DNA of 64,000 nt, from positions 52,105,195 to 52,169,194 of the forward strand of contig CM055872.1 in NCBI GenBank assembly GCA_029582165.1, written 5' to 3'. Position 1 is the first letter of the stretch. Every line of letters starts with the position of its first letter. Source of the DNA: Portulaca oleracea. Its lineage: Eukaryota > Streptophyta > Magnoliopsida > Caryophyllales > Portulacaceae. Made by a program: the position numbers and the translations under genes. This document shows, one piece after another, positions 22,324 through 35,206 of this stretch. Under the pieces are notes generated by a model, which saw only the letters and a list, made by a program, of their open reading frames with translations, searched no databases and had not been told where the DNA came from.

Positions 22324-24123
22324 CTATCTATCATTCTTCCTTGATGCCATTCCATCACAGGAACTTCCAAGCACTAGCTTGGAATTCCCATATGAGGATA
22401 TCTTTCTTATCGATGAGGTCATACAAGAAATATACTTTGATGGCGCATCTAACCAAATGGGATGTGGATTAGGAGTTCTATTGATCTCGTCGGAAGGTGT
22501 ACATACTCCCATATCTATCAAACTATAATTTAATGTCTCCAATAATGCGGCAGAGTATGAAGCATGCATCATCGAATTACAAGCTGCTTTGGCTATAGGA
22601 GTGAGGCACATCAGAGTGTTTGAGGATTCAAGCCTCATCATCAATCAGGCAAAAAATGCATGGAAAGTAAGGAATGAATACCTTGTAGCATACCAATAGA
22701 AGCTCTTGGGGTTTGCTGACCAATTCGAACGCTTTGAACTGCAATATTTATCTCGAGGCAACAACGAATTGGCAGATGCCTTAGCCAAGCTATTGTCAAC
22801 GGTATCTATTCCGGCAGGGGTATTTCAAATGCCCATATCAATTGATATGTTTGCACAACCGAAACATAGGATCCCGATTCGAAAGCTTAGTTCTACGATA
22901 TCTACCCCTACCTGTCTAAGGGATAATACCCAGCTTAGGTCGACGTTCACGGACAAAGGGCAATAAGATCCATGTCAGCACAATACTGCCTGATCCAAGA
23001 TCGCTTACATACGAAGTCTCGTGTCGGCATCAATTTGCTGTGTGTGGATGCCAAAGGAGCAGAGGAATTAATGACCTGCATTCACGAAGGAGGATGTGGT
23101 CCACACATGAATGGACGTATGCTAGCTAAGGAAATCCAAAGAGTTGGTTACTACTAGACCACCATGAAGCTAATTGTCTGGCTTTCGTTCGGAAGTATCA
23201 TAAATGATAAGAATACGCCAATTTAGAGCATCAACCTCCTTCATACCTGACAACTTTGGCGTCTCCATGGCCATGCTCGATATGGGGAATCAACATCATT
23301 AGCAAGATCCATCCTACAGACACAGGAGGCCACGAGTACATATTGGTTGCGATAGATTATTTCACCAAGTGGGTAGAAGCCGCCTCCTACGCCACGATCA
23401 CCTCCAAGCATGCGGCAAAGTTCATCATTCAGAACATCATTTACAGATATGGAGTGCCTAATGAGATCATTAGTGATAACGGGAATCACTTAAGAAAAGA
23501 GGTGTTAACTCTGCTTGCCAAGTATCATACACCACTGATCATCACCCTAAAGGTCCCAAGCCAATAGTGCAGTCGAAGCAGCAAATAAAACAGTGGCTGG
23601 GATCATTAAGAAGATGGTTATCACATACAAGGATTGGCCGGATAAGCCTCCCTTTGCATAATGGGGATATTGGACGTCTATACGAACCGCCTCCGGCACA
23701 ACCCCTTATTCACTGGTTTATGGGATGGAAGTGGTCATTCCGGCCGAGTTGGCAGTTCCTTATTTACGAATAGTGGTAGAAAGTCAACTCTCGGAGGTGG
23801 AATGGGAAAGAGTTAAGTTTGAGAACTCAGTTAGTGAAAGAAAGGAGATTTATAGTGTTACACAATGTACAAGTGTATCATAATAGGACATCCCGAGCCT
23901 TGAATTAAACGGTAAAGGATCACGCTCTCCAAGAAGGTGATTTAGTGCTCAAGGAAATGAGGGCACCGGTGCAAGATCCAAAAGGGAATTTGCACCCAAT
24001 TAGAAATGACCTTATGTTATTAAGGACATTTTACTAGGAGGTGCTACTAGGTTGATGACAACAGATGGAAAAGAGATAGTTCAACCTTCTATCCTAGATC
24101 GGTTCAAGCAATATTATGCTTAG
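22324..24123 (+). pseudogene. Tat-lineage gypsy RNase H and integrase, plus strand, decayed
   Basis: 22360-22800 gives an archaeal-type RNase H (YFDGASNQMGCGLGVLL, NNAAEYEACI, DQFERFELQYLSR) close to that at 14485-14973 but on the other strand. Then come the integrase zinc domain (about 23050-23160; EELMTCIHEGGCGPHMNG) and core (23270-23560; WGINIISKIHP, DYFTKWVEAA, ISDNG). A C-terminal part with several frameshifts and stops ends in LLGGATRL and FKQYYA, stop at 24121-24123. Upstream RT and gag are missing. Its stop converges on the stop of the antisense DUF7745 copy 2. Confidence 0.85.
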
Positions 24124-24368
24124 TTATTATTGAACTCCAAGCAACTGAAAGACCAACTTTCTAACACTTGGTCAAAATTCAAAGCATTACACATATTCAT
24201 GAGGATTTGAAGATCGAAGATGAGATAAAAGAAGTTATTTATTCAAATGAAGAATTTTATTACAACTTTTAAAGGAAAACAGTATAAGTACACTGCTTGC
24301 TACTATTGTAAAACTCAGCTAAATAATTCAGATAAATAAATAACCAACAGCTTTAGTTTCTCCATTTC
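24124..24368. other. Spacer between pol stop and antisense ORF stop
   Basis: AT-rich and non-coding; the counterpart of 10240-10474. Confidence 0.5.
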
Positions 24369-25057
24369 TTAATCTTCATTCACTTTCTTCACATCGCCTA
24401 TTGTCCCTGTCATAGTCTTGACCTCTCTAGTCCTGCTTGACCCTTCATCTTTAACATGGGGTCGGTATTTCTTCTTAGGAGCACTTTTTGGCTCTCGCAT
24501 GCTTGCTTTAGGACCGAGCATATCCATGACCGTGGTCTTGAGCCCAATCGTTCCTTCACCGATAAAGCTACTCTTTCTCTCAATATCTCTCCAGGCCGAT
24601 GAGAATCCATCGCAGCAATCAACCAACCTTGGTAATCGGTATCAACTTGATTTGACATGTGTACCTTCGATGGAGCACGGACTGTGGGCCTCTTCTCCCA
24701 GTACTTCAACCATGAATCCACTGTTCTGCGAAGCTTTATCAGCTCAGGTGCCTCACACAGCTGAGTTAGAATCGTTTGTCTCCGCCCCACTTGTCGTCGT
24801 ACTCTTTCAGGAAAGTAGTATGTCCTGTGTGACAAGCTGAAAATACAAACGTATGCATGTCGTTGGTCACAAGTCACATACTTAGGGATGTGCCACCACT
24901 TGATCCACCATACAATCTCCCAATGCTTTTTCAGCAAAGCGATCCAATCCACAACGGATCGACGCTCGGTATACTTTCGCTTTCGTTCGTAATAGTTGGC
25001 CAACGCTGACGAAGTTCGGGGTTCCTCCACAAGCCCCAAGTGTTCCATTAGCCAAAT
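24369..25057 (-). pseudogene. DUF7745-like accessory ORF, copy 2, exon 2
   Basis: After a splice acceptor (GTTGGCAG, 25058-25065) the minus strand reads IWLMEHLGLVEEP in phase 0, exactly what should follow GSPLLLQ at the end of exon 1. The frame is Trp-rich (WYIALL-, WWIKWWHIP-type runs) and continues to the RPTVRAP...GWLIAAMD...KERLG block shared with copy 1. The copy 1-like basic C-terminus is in another frame (ending at 24369), so a frameshift is likely near 24520-24620. Position and orientation repeat copy 1: it sits directly behind and antisense to gypsy integrase. Molecular function is unknown. Confidence 0.75.
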
Positions 25058-25312
25058 CTGCCAACAGAGCAAGGATTATTGACTGCAAAATATATTCCAC
25101 AATCTGCCCATACTAACAAAAAGTATATATAGAAAAAAGAGGGGGAAGGCAAGAAGTCCTTGACAGACAATAAAGGGGCACACTTATCTTTGTAGCCTAA
25201 TCCAGACCCTTGGACAACATCACAGGCCATTTGGTCTTGCTAACCCTGAAGGTCCTTCTTAAATCCCAAAATAAGAAGGAAAGGAGTTGCATTCAAAAAA
25301 AAATGTCCTTAC
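25058..25312 (-). other. Intact 255-bp intron of accessory ORF copy 2
   Basis: The minus strand begins GTAAGG after CTGCAG and ends TTGGCAG; both flanks keep the protein phase (GSPLLLQ / IWLMEHL). In copy 1 the same donor position (1198) is present but the intron is destroyed by the LTR array. Confidence 0.75.
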
Positions 25313-25532
25313 CTGCAGCAGTAAAGGACTCCCTCGATATTCGTGTTCGAGATTCGAATTCATTCAAGCTCATCAAAGTTTCCGCAAGCATTACAAGCAC
25401 TGGATTGTACCATCAAACCATGTCCTCTACGATGTGGATCAAATTGGTCGGTCACATCTTCTTTCTGCCATAATAAAACCAAAACTCGCCCAATAGACAT
25501 AATACAAGTGACCTTACTCGTATCATCGGGCC
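25313..25532 (-). pseudogene. DUF7745-like accessory ORF, copy 2, 3' part of exon 1
   Basis: The minus strand parallels copy 1 (LVLCLLGEFWFYYG here, LVLCLLRKFCFYYG there; then IVED, LAETLM) and ends GSPLLLQ before the splice donor. It carries in-frame stops and at least one frameshift. It is cut at 25532 by an LTR element; the exon resumes at 29285 after the element's GGGCC duplication. Confidence 0.75.
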
Positions 25533-28500
25533 TGTAACGCCCCGGAAATTTAAAATCTAAACTTAACGGTCAAGGTCAAACATTTAACTTGGGCGCTACT
25601 GCCGTACCTCCGAAGAGATACAAGGCAAGAAAGGATACTACCAACTGTTCATTAACTACTTCAATTTAACAATAAAGCAACTTCAATTTCTAGAACCACA
25701 TAGTCTCAACATTAACTAACTTCGATTTTAACATAAACTAAACTTTATTCTCGACACAACTAACTTCAACGTCCTCACTTCTATGCCCAAGACCCCACAA
25801 GCTACTGGTCCGTACCTGAAAACAAAACAGTTCAAAAATGAGGGGGGAAACCTCAATAATGTCTACCCCTAACAGTCCAAAACCATTATACACTTCATTT
25901 CAGTACTTTTTAAGGGAAGGGGGGAAAACAGTTCAACATTTCACAAAATGATTTCCACTGTTCAACTTTACCAAATTTCCATATTTTAAAGCGGGCGGGG
26001 CTTCCGTATTGCCCCTCGGAGTCAAAGACTCGCAAATCATACATATATCATTCCAACCACTTCCATAACAATCTCATTGCCAAACTCCACAATCTACAAT
26101 CTCAATCACAATCCGGATGGCCATCGCAAAACTCATACCAATACTACCAGGCGTAACCTGATCTCTTGACAGTCCCTCTCACAGGTAACCACCTGATCCC
26201 CGAGAGGCTGCCCGAACCCGCATTAAACTCATATCCATTGATTTAGTCAGGTTTATGATTTCAGATCCAACCATACTCATCCAATCCATTTCCAAAACCA
26301 AAACTTACAACATTAAAGCAAAACGACTGTCCAAAATTTATAAAAACAAGGAGCATAACTTTCATAGCAAACAGACAGTCTAGTTTAATATAAAGTCCCC
26401 AAACAGGATGCATGTTCCAAAATACAGTAAAAGCACTTAAAACAGTTTAAGAGCATCACATAGGGATTAGGGCATAGACATTACCTGCAGAAAATTACGT
26501 CACTCAGAAAGACGCACACGGAGCTACTGGTTCGCTTCCTCGCTCGAACGTAATAATCGAAGTATTTCTAAAATTAAGACTCGCTCGCCAAGATAGCTAA
26601 CTCGTATATCCTACCCTTTCCCAACTTACCAAAATCCTACAAATCACGTATTATGTATAACTAATTATCAAAAACACAAGTATGAAGCATATGTCTTACT
26701 TTTCAAACTATATACTAAACATGACTATTTAGACAAGAGGCTTACATGAAGTTTTCACACATAATCTATATCAATCTTGCTTCTCATTTTCATGTAGTAC
26801 CTAAAACCCAACTTGTGATTTGCATGGCATATTCACATAATTTACTAAAATGCCACTATTCATGCAATATCAAAACTAGGCCACTTAAGCATGCTACTAA
26901 CTAAAGAAATTATTCTTTTAGGATTCTTAACATATTCCTAGGTCTCTAACATGAACATCCCTAAAATAATTCAATCCTACCCAAACATGAAAAACCAAGA
27001 TACGGATTACACATCAACTTTCCATAAGGACTTGCAAGTAACCATATATATATACAAATAGTATCTCATACTTAATATAATAACCTTAGGAAAAGACAAT
27101 TTTCAACACAACTTAATATCATAAAACACAGTTTGGCTTACTATTAGTATTAATAAGCAAAACATGAATAAAGAAGCTTTTACCATAACCTAAACTTTTC
27201 ATAAAGAATAAAAAAAAAAAAACTTAGTCCTTGATTGTGACAAAGTAGTATTTGCAACTTAATTACCTAGTACTAAAAAAAAATAGTACAACTCTTAAAA
27301 TTATTTAAAACTTTTGACATACACCATAATAGGTTGAAACTTATTAGTTTTATAACTTAAATAATATTACTAAGTAAAACTTAATAACAATGAAATAAAT
27401 AGTAACAAAACCTTTATTTAAGGAATTAATAGTTTGGAAAAGAATTTAAGATAACTTACTAGTAAATTTTTTTTTTAAAGAAACTACAATAATAGGATTT
27501 CATTTGTAATTCAGAAAAACTTGATAATAACTATTTCTTAATCTCATAAAATATTTTACAAACAATAGACCTAATAACATTATGGAAACATAACATGAAC
27601 ATGAAAATCTTGTATTAATAGTATGAACTTAATAATTTAAGTAATTCAAATGTACTTACTAAAAGAGAAATTTCAAAACAATATTAAAACCTAACAATAA
27701 CAAGAATACTTTGATAATAATATAACTTATGACATGAAAACTTAAAAACATAAACCCTAGTTTTAACCAAGGAATAAGAGCAACTCACTAACATCAAATA
27801 ATATGGATAACTTATTATCATTAACATGGATATGAACCTTACTAACATCCTAGGGCTAAACATGCATCTTTGGGTCATAATATCCACACATAATCACCAA
27901 TTAAACCACTCCTAATCATCAAGTTCTAAAACATCAATGTAATCTTCCAGCCTACTACCATTAAACAACTCTTAATAATATATTAACTAACCCAAAACAG
28001 TAACCCATATTAACAAAATATATAGAGAGAAAGGAGGGTTTTAGGGCACAAACACAGGGTCCAAGCTATGACGCACGGCAGGTTCGGCGGCGGGGTGGTC
28101 GGCAGTCACGGCGGCAGAGGTGGTTGGTTGGCGACAGAGGGTCCCGGCGGTGGGTCGTCGGTGGTTGAACGACGAAGCAGCGAAGCAGAAGCAGCAACCC
28201 TCGACAGAAGGTTCTCGGGGTCGACTTCGTCTTCGTCGGAGATGGGTCGTCGCCAGTGACAGAGGAGGTGTCGTCGGTGGTCGTCGAGGCTCTTGGTGGT
28301 CGTTGGTGTTGCGGTGGTCGACGGAAAACAACGGTGGCGACTACGGTGGTTCGAGAGAGGTACAACACTAGGGCACGGGAGAGAGGGAAAAAATGGAGCT
28401 TGGGGGATCGGGTGGGCTCCGAGGTGGTTCTGGGCGGCGGTTGGTCGGAGATGGTGGTGCGGCGGCGTCAGGTTGGTGGTCGAGGGTGGTTGTGCAGCGG

Positions 28501-28694
28501 CTGCAGGTGGTGCTCGGTGCACATTCGGACGTCGGCTGTCACAAAAGGAGCAAAGAAGAGAAAGAATGGAGGGAGAAAGAAGAAAGGAAAGAAGAAGGGA
28601 AAAGGATGAAGAAGAAGACAAGGTGCGGATGATACTAGGTGTGTTGGTTTTCTTTGAGCAGCAGCAGCAAGCAGTACTATTATAGTACTGTAGC

Positions 28695-28741
<47 letters not shown>

Positions 28742-29284
28742 AAGAAATGGGATGGACACGTGTCGCACAGGGGCTGGGCAGCAAATTGTATGCTCAGATA
28801 GTGGGTTTTACAAAATGAAACAAAATGCTTATCCTGAAACTTGGACGAGGGTTTTTGGAAAACTGATGAAATAAGCAAGGTGATGTCATTTCTATGACAT
28901 CACCAACACCAAAAATATAAAAAGGAAAATTCTAGAAATAATAATATATCCACAGTATTTAATAATAGTAACAAAATCAGATAAAATTTCCCACAACTGA
29001 TAAAAATAAATTCTACCCATAACCCAAAAATTTCCTAACTGATATTTTTAATAATCTAAAAATACCAACGAACTCACTCGCGGTCCTAAAAGCTCCGTGT
29101 GAAACGAAACGACCATAAAATAGATAAAAAAACGTCGTTAGGCAATATTAACGATAATTAGACTGGCATTTTTCGGGGTTTTACATCATTCCCCACTTAA
29201 AGAAGTTTCGTCCCCGAAACTTAAACTCAAGACTCCACGCACTTATTTACTATTAAAACTTATCCACATACCCGGGGTTTTACA
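25533..29284 (-). mobile_element. 3.75-kb LTR element inserted in accessory ORF copy 2, TSD GGGCC
   Basis: The termini are TGTAACGCCCCGG (left) and, reverse-complemented, TGTAAAACCCCGG (right). The 5-bp direct repeats GGGCC at 25528-25532 and 29285-29289 flank it exactly, and the interrupted ORF continues on both sides. On the minus strand a short piece (29284-29186) ends in CGAAACTTCTTTAAGTGGGG, a polypurine tract of the gypsy type. It is followed at 29185 by a new TGTAAAACCCCG start, so 25533-29185 reads as one long LTR of about 3.65 kb with a remnant of internal sequence in front. The GA microsatellite at 28697-28738 and the GC-rich block 28040-28520 lie inside. There are no pol motifs. 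Confidence 0.75.
28697..28738. repeat. (GA)n microsatellite in the LTR leader
   Basis: About 21 GA units; on the LTR's own strand it is a CT run, as common in plant LTR leaders. Confidence 0.9.
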
Positions 29285-29479
29285 GGGCCATATTCCAGGG
29301 TCTCGAGGGCTTGAAAGTATTCTTCTACTACAGTTTGGTAGTGTACTTTCTCACCGACCAACACACTCCCTATGACTCGGGACGGAAGGCACAATAGCTC
29401 CTTGTATTCCTTCCCAATATCAGTGGATAATGACGGCGATACCGACGACGATATTGGTTAGTCCCCAAGATCAAGGTCC
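29285..29479 (-). pseudogene. DUF7745-like accessory ORF, copy 2, middle of exon 1
   Basis: The minus strand encodes YKELLCLPSRVIGSVLVGEK, aligned with YKELLCLPSGVIGSTLFGDK of copy 1 after its MITE is ignored, and ends EYFQALETLEYGP at the LTR insertion point. The upstream end fades near 29465-29479, where a second insertion complex begins. Confidence 0.75.
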
Positions 29480-30409
29480 AACAAATATGTAAGGCTCAAA
29501 AGACAAAAACAAACCCAAGATACAAAAAAAATAGACTTAACTTCGAATAGAGTACTTAATTGAATAGTCAACTAAGAATGATACTTAACTATACAGCGGA
29601 AGCTACAACAAAAGATATTTAAATCTTCCAACTCACAAAGCAACTAAAATAACATAAACCGTATCCTAAGCAACCTCTTGGTCCACTATGCTTCACTGCT
29701 AAACTCTGATACCATAAAGAATCCAAACACTAGCAAGAAGCAAAGAATCATAACCTGAAAAATTAGAAGATGAAAGAATGAGCTTGACAGCCTAGTAAGT
29801 AGCGTAACACTCCTTTAGCTGGGTTAAGCATGCGGCTAGAATATAGGCTGGGTCAAAGTTATTAAATTATTTAATAACAAAACATGACTAAGTTTTACAA
29901 ACAATTTACTCAACTCAAAAACCTCAAAAATATACAAAAGTATTCACAACTGATTTACCGATAGAATGACACAATATATCAAAATTTAGCGGTCACAAAC
30001 ACAGAACACACTTTAGGCTAAGGCCACTACTAGCCCAGTGGCATGGGCAACAGAAGCCACCACTAGCCCGGTGGCATGGGCAACAGAAACCATTATTGAC
30101 CTAGTGGCGGGGCAACAAAGACTTGGGCCCAATGGAACATAGATACACATATCAGAATACACAATAGCATGCATACAAGTTGATCGACAGGTCCAGTGCA
30201 TACCTTCACTGGCTAAGGTAGAAGACATAGCCCAAAACAAAACCAGTAACTTGAGTATCAAAACGTATAAATAGTACCCAGTCAAGTAATTTCAAATAAC
30301 AATAAATTAAACCAACCAAATCACTTAAAGGCGGAAGGTTCAAATAATTTAAACACCAGAACTATTATTCGAAACAGCTACTTTGCAAATAACTCAGTTA
30401 AATCGTCAC
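29480..30409 (-). mobile_element. Retroelement fragment with reversed primer-site-like sequence
   Basis: Non-coding. 'actctgatacca' at 29703-29714 is the complement of an initiator-Met primer site with one mismatch. 30005-30409 is repeated at 34170-34563, including three tandem copies of about 36 bp around 'ccactagcccagtggcatgggcaaca'. The element type and ends are unresolved. Confidence 0.45.
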
Positions 30410-31143
30410 TGTAGGAGGCAAAAATTTGTCGGCCAATTAAAAAATGACATGTGGACAATAAATTAAATTTATTCGGCCAATTATTATTCGTCGCATGTTA
30501 AATTAATTACGGCGGTCCATTTAATTGAATTTTAAATGGAAATACATCATGGCCAATAATATCATGACACGTGTCAAAGATGATGCAGAAAATCTTAATT
30601 ATTTCTTTATTTAAAGTTAAAGGAATAATTAATTAATTTGGGCCCAAGCCCAAAGCCCGACTCAAATCCTAGGCAACCCTAGGCCTCCAGAACCTATAAA
30701 TAGGGGTGCTCTCCCTCACTTTCAACACACTCTGCAGTCTACACCCGTCGGCATTTGGCATTCTACACTCCAGAGGCTTCAGAAGGTCAAACTGCCAGCA
30801 GTCTCCAGCTACCCAGCGCCAAGGATTGAAGTCTGCAAAAGCACAAGATCGAGTCTCCGAGCCTCTACCGCATCAAGATCAAGAACTGCTTCAGAGTTCT
30901 CCGGCAAGACCTGCGAAACCTTCAGAAGATTGAACTACAAGCAACATCCAGCTACCAAGCGCCAAGAACCAACGTCTGCTAGTTCAACAACTTCTGTTCT
31001 TCACGTCAAAGACTACAATCATCTTCTTCATCTGGTTCATCGATCGAGACCAAGCACTCAAGCCCTCGCATCGAAGAACTTGAAGAACTGCAACCAACAG
31101 TCAACCTGCAAACGGTCAACCTTCGAGCAAGCCTCCGGCTACC
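30410..31143 (+). mobile_element. LTR-like U3/R fragment with TATA box
   Basis: It begins TGTAGGAGGCAAAAATTTG. A TATA box (CCTATAAATAGG) lies at about 30694-30705, followed by a C-rich leader. The open frames 30706-31148 have no recognisable domain and a leader-like composition. It is cut by the LTR that starts at 31144. Confidence 0.45.
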
Positions 31144-32701
31144 TGTAGACACCGGAAATTCGTACCGGTATAAAACCCGACTCACCAAAAATATACAAGC
31201 CCAACATAAATCCGGAATAATTGTTAAAACCCAAAGGGGTTTTATTCTTTTCACAGTCCACACAGAAGAAGCAGGCCAGGCGCGCGCCTCGGCCCAGAAC
31301 AAATAAAACCCGCCTAGGGTTTGATCCGGCCCAGAATTGATCAAACCCCGCCTAGGGTTTGAGCGACGCAGCACGCGACGTCGTTTTACGCCAGGCCAGC
31401 GATCCGGGTAACGAAAATTGTTATACTCCGCGTAGGCTTTGGTGATTTTAGCGCCAAAAATTTCTGCATGCATGCAAATGCAATCCCCTGATTTTTGCCC
31501 ACGTGGTTGACTTTGACCCTTTGACCCCATATACCCCGCCTAGGCTTTGGAATAAAATGGCTTGATTTTTGGGGTATGTCCCCCACCATTTCCCTCCAAA
31601 ATCCATACTCCTCCACCTATAAATACCCCCTCCATTCCACCTTCATTTCATCAACAATCATCAACAACTCCCACAAAAATCATCTCTCACCACCAACAAT
31701 CATATTCCCACTCTCTCAAATTCTCTTCTTAACTCTATCCTTCCATAATCACATAACCATCCATACCACACTTCTCTTAAACCATCCACATTTCTCATCC
31801 GGGTTTTAAATCAAGGGGCAACTAAAGGGATCAAGTTCGGTGCCGTCACACCTTAAGCAAGGTTTGGTTCTTTTGTTTAAATTATTGTATTTAATCATGT
31901 AATTCTTTTTCATTAATCCCATGCTTGTACATTTATTTTGTAAAATAAAACCGCATTTATTTTTATTGCATGATTTGAATAATAATTCCGCGAAATTAAT
32001 CAAACTTCTCCCCGCTCTCTTTCTTTTCAATATTGATTTTTGTAGAGTCTGTTTTAGAACAGGCGGATTCGAGAGTTCTTATCACTCTCGAATTCATAAC
32101 CTTACCCCCGAATCTAGAAATCGGGTTCGTAGACCGGAGTCTTTCTTTTATTTTATGGTTCGTCGATTTCCTTAAATCGGCTGGCGACTCTTTAAATATT
32201 TTTATAACTTCGTTTAATTATTTAAAGTATTTGATTTCTTACACAAAACTAATTTACGAAAATGATTTAATTTTTGTTCAATGATAAAAATGGGTTTGGT
32301 CCGAGGAGAAAATGACCAGAAATTATTAAAACCTAGGAGGGTTTTAATAATTTCCACCAATTATCTCCCTAGGCCTGGAAGCAAGAGGACCGGCCCAGAA
32401 TTCGTCAAAGCCTAGGCAGGCTTTGACAAATTCTGACGGTCCGCTTGCTTCTTGGGCCCTTGTTTGTCAATTGGGCTGAAATTAAATTATTTGAGATTAT
32501 TTTGTGTAATTTTCGGATAATTTAAATAATATAAAACGAGTTTGTAAATAAATAAAGTTTCATCACCCCGAAAATGAATTTCGAAAATAAAAATATCCTT
32601 ATTTAAGGATTAAGAAACCTTAGTCGACTCCCGATCACAAATGTAGCGCATCCGAGGAAAACATTTATCCCGAACGGGGAGGAATTTTTCCAGGTCCTAC
32701 A
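31144..32701 (+). repeat. Tat-type LTR (1,558 bp)
   Basis: It begins TGTAGACACCGG and ends CAGGTCCTACA, followed at once by a primer site. A TATA box (CCTATAAATACC) lies at about 31617-31628. The R/U5 part (32045-32190; gattcgagagttctt, ccggagtcttt) is shared with the LTR at 38456-40402 and in part with 19170-19255. U3 contains several 'cctaggg/cgggtttta' repeats. Confidence 0.75.
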
Positions 32702-33415
32702 GATTGACGACTCCACTGGGGACTTAAACTTTAAAAAGAGGGTAAAACTTGAAAAAATCAAATTGATTTGAAAGTGAAAAAGGGAGGAGTTAATTTATTT
32801 CGCGTTTTTATTATTCTTTTAGGCATCCCTTGCATACGGGGCCACTAATCGGGTCTTTTGACACGTTAGCACAAAGGCGACGGTTTAAGTTACCTAGGAT
32901 TTCCCTTGAGAGCGGGAGGCCACTACTATGGGGATGAACTCTAGATCTACATCTCTAAGCATTTGGTCGCTCTTCTCCCGATGTCACAAGAGCTTCCTTG
33001 AAGTTCTTTGAGAAATACCCTAACTGTTTACCTTATGGTATGCAGAACCAGGGCGAAGGCATGCGGTAGGCTATATACCCAACCATAAAAGTCCATGAAT
33101 TTAGAGCCTTGGTTTAGGGTACCCTTTTCATGTGTATGCTATGTGCTATGTGCATCCCTCCCCTTTTCTTGTCTTTTTGGTAAAGAGTCGACTCTAGTTT
33201 GGAGGTTTTGTTCTAGTCCATATAAAATTCATCGGGTTGAGAAAAGGATTATTTATTAATTAATATAATTAACTCAAAGACATTATGGTTAGCCCAAGAG
33301 GAAAGGGCCCATTTATGTTTGAAAGTTAATTATCTTAATTGATAAATAAAAAATTGACTCACCTTTGATGATATTATATGGCCGTCTATGAAATTCTCTC
33401 AACAAAGGTCCAAAA
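32702..33415 (+). other. Primer-binding site and leader of the Tat-type element
   Basis: It starts GATTGACGACTCCACTGGGG, a primer site of the 'gactccactgggg' type common in Tat/Ogre-like elements. The following 700 bp (aaagagggtaaaacttgaaa, later 'agagccttggtttagggtac') match 40403-41115 closely. No gag follows; the element is truncated near 33415. Confidence 0.65.
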
Positions 33416-34169
33416 ATTTTTTTTATTTTTACTAGTTACTGCAATATCTAGAATATTCCCTCTTCCCTGCTCTGCTTTAGTTTAACCAGGGATCATCAGT
33501 AGAGGAAACGCCGCAGATTTTCTCTCTCTTTCAGGCGAATTTCATCCCCAGTAAAGAATTCGGGTGTTGTTTACCTTCTCAACTAAGTTTCAGTGTTAAT
33601 TTTTGGATTTAGGGTTTTAGAATTATAAGTGTAAATTCGAATTTTTTTCAAAATTTTGGGTGGAAATTTGTCATCTTTCTTGATTGGTTGAATAAAATGT
33701 TTGTAATAGGCATGAAAATTTTCTAAATTTTATAAAAAAACCTTCTGTTTATGGCATTTCTGGAAAAAAAAAAAACCAGAGAGATATGGGGAAAGAGGGT
33801 GAAGAATACACAAAAAAAAAAAAAGATTTAGGGGAGTGATGCCATGACAGAGAAGCTCCATCTCTGTAAACCCCTTTCTGTTATGGCACTTTTGTTACCT
33901 TCTCATGTAAATATTCGTTGCAAAGGAGCAAATAGAGAAGAAGAAGCAGAGTGGACAAACACACCCCTTTGGCCCTTTCTAAAGCCTAAATATAAAATAA
34001 AGGAAAAATAGAAAAAAATACAACTTACCTGCTTCAATAGGTTAAAGTTGGTCCCTATGGCATACTTGACAAATTTTAAAAGTTAAATGACATATTTGAT
34101 AAATTGAAAAGTCATGTGGCATTTCTGGAAAAAAATAAAGAGTTGTGTGGCAGTTAGAGTATTTAACTC
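33416..34169. other. AT-rich stretch without a recognised gene
   Basis: Homopolymer-rich, with a short repeat 'tggcatttctgga' at about 33752 and 34116. It contains no long frame and no terminal repeats that I can pair. Confidence 0.3.
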
Positions 34170-34563
34170 CACTTTAGGTCTAAGGCCACTACTAGCCCAG
34201 TGGCATGGGCAATAGAAACCACCACTAGTCCGATGGCATGGGCAACAGAAACCACTATTGACCCAGTGACAAGGCAACAAATAATTGGGTCCAACGGAAC
34301 ACAGATACACATATCAGAATACACAATAGCGTGCATACAAGTCGTCGACAAGTCCAGTGCGTCATTAGCTAAGGCAGAGGACATAGCCCAAAACAAAACC
34401 AGTAACTTGAGTATCGAAATGTACAAACAGTACCCAGTCAAGTAATTTTAAATAATAATAAATTAAACCAACCAAATTACTTAGAGGCGGAAGATTCAAA
34501 TAATTTAAACACCAGAACTATTATTCGAAACGGCTACTTTGCAAATAACTCGGTTAAGTCGTC
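34170..34563. repeat. Second copy of the 30005-30409 repeat
   Basis: Colinear with 30005-30409, including the short tandem 'ccactac...ggcatgggcaa' units, and both copies end at 'gtcgtcac' or 'atcgtcac'. The two copies bracket the LTR at 31144. Confidence 0.75.
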
Positions 34564-35167
34564 ACAAAATGTCACTTGGTATATAAAGGCAAAATATAAA
34601 TACACCACGTAGCAAAAATATCATTTGGCCAATAATAAATTATCTTGGGAAGTGGTTTTATTAGTGGAAAATTAAAATAGTGTATAAACACAGAAAATTA
34701 ATTGACCATCATGGTCAATCTATTAAAAATCAAAATCATGATTTTCTCTTTTGAAAATTCAATCTAACATATCAGGCAGTAATTATCAAACCTATAAAAT
34801 TCAACTTGAACGAAACTACAATATAGTGATTTGGATATAAGTGAGTTGATCAAAATCTTAAAATTTGCAAATCGAAAATTCATCTTGTCGAGTACTAGCG
34901 GAAACTATAAAATTCGTATATTAATTCGAGGAAGAAAATAAAATACAATACATAATCTAAGGATACTAGCATTTAGGGTTTTCTTCTCCTTCTCTATGAT
35001 GACGGTGGGCGGCACTATCTTATTTTCTAAGGAAGTTAGTATATATATATGATTAGGAGAACTAGGGTTTAGAGTTAGATTCCGCCTAAAATTGGGAAGA
35101 GACTAAAATAAATAAATAAATAAAAATAAAACTTCTCTCTTTTTGTTTTTTGGGAACGGAGTTTCAC
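34564..35167. other. AT-rich end of the insertion complex
   Basis: No coding signal. Ends where the minus-strand N-terminus of accessory ORF copy 2 begins. Confidence 0.35.
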
Positions 35168-35206
35168 AGTGCTCATCCAAGTGGCCAGCCTTTTCTCACA
35201 TGTCAC
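35168..35206 (-). pseudogene. DUF7745-like accessory ORF, copy 2, first 13 codons
   Basis: The minus strand encodes CEKRLATWMST, matching FEKKLATWMST at the start of copy 1. The position of the initiator ATG holds GTG here. The frame is cut after 13 codons by the complex spanning about 29480-35167. Confidence 0.7.

Noticed and set aside
24418..24840. 140-codon plus-strand frame
   Set aside because: Shadow of the minus-strand DUF7745 exon 2, which matches copy 1.
28041..28768. Several long overlapping frames on both strands, Pro/Ser/Thr/Arg-rich
   Set aside because: GC-rich LTR leader plus a GA microsatellite; six overlapping frames with low-complexity products and no domain.
30706..31148. 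Two consecutive plus-strand frames after a TATA box
   Set aside because: No domain and leader-like composition; the position after a TATA box in an LTR-like segment explains them.
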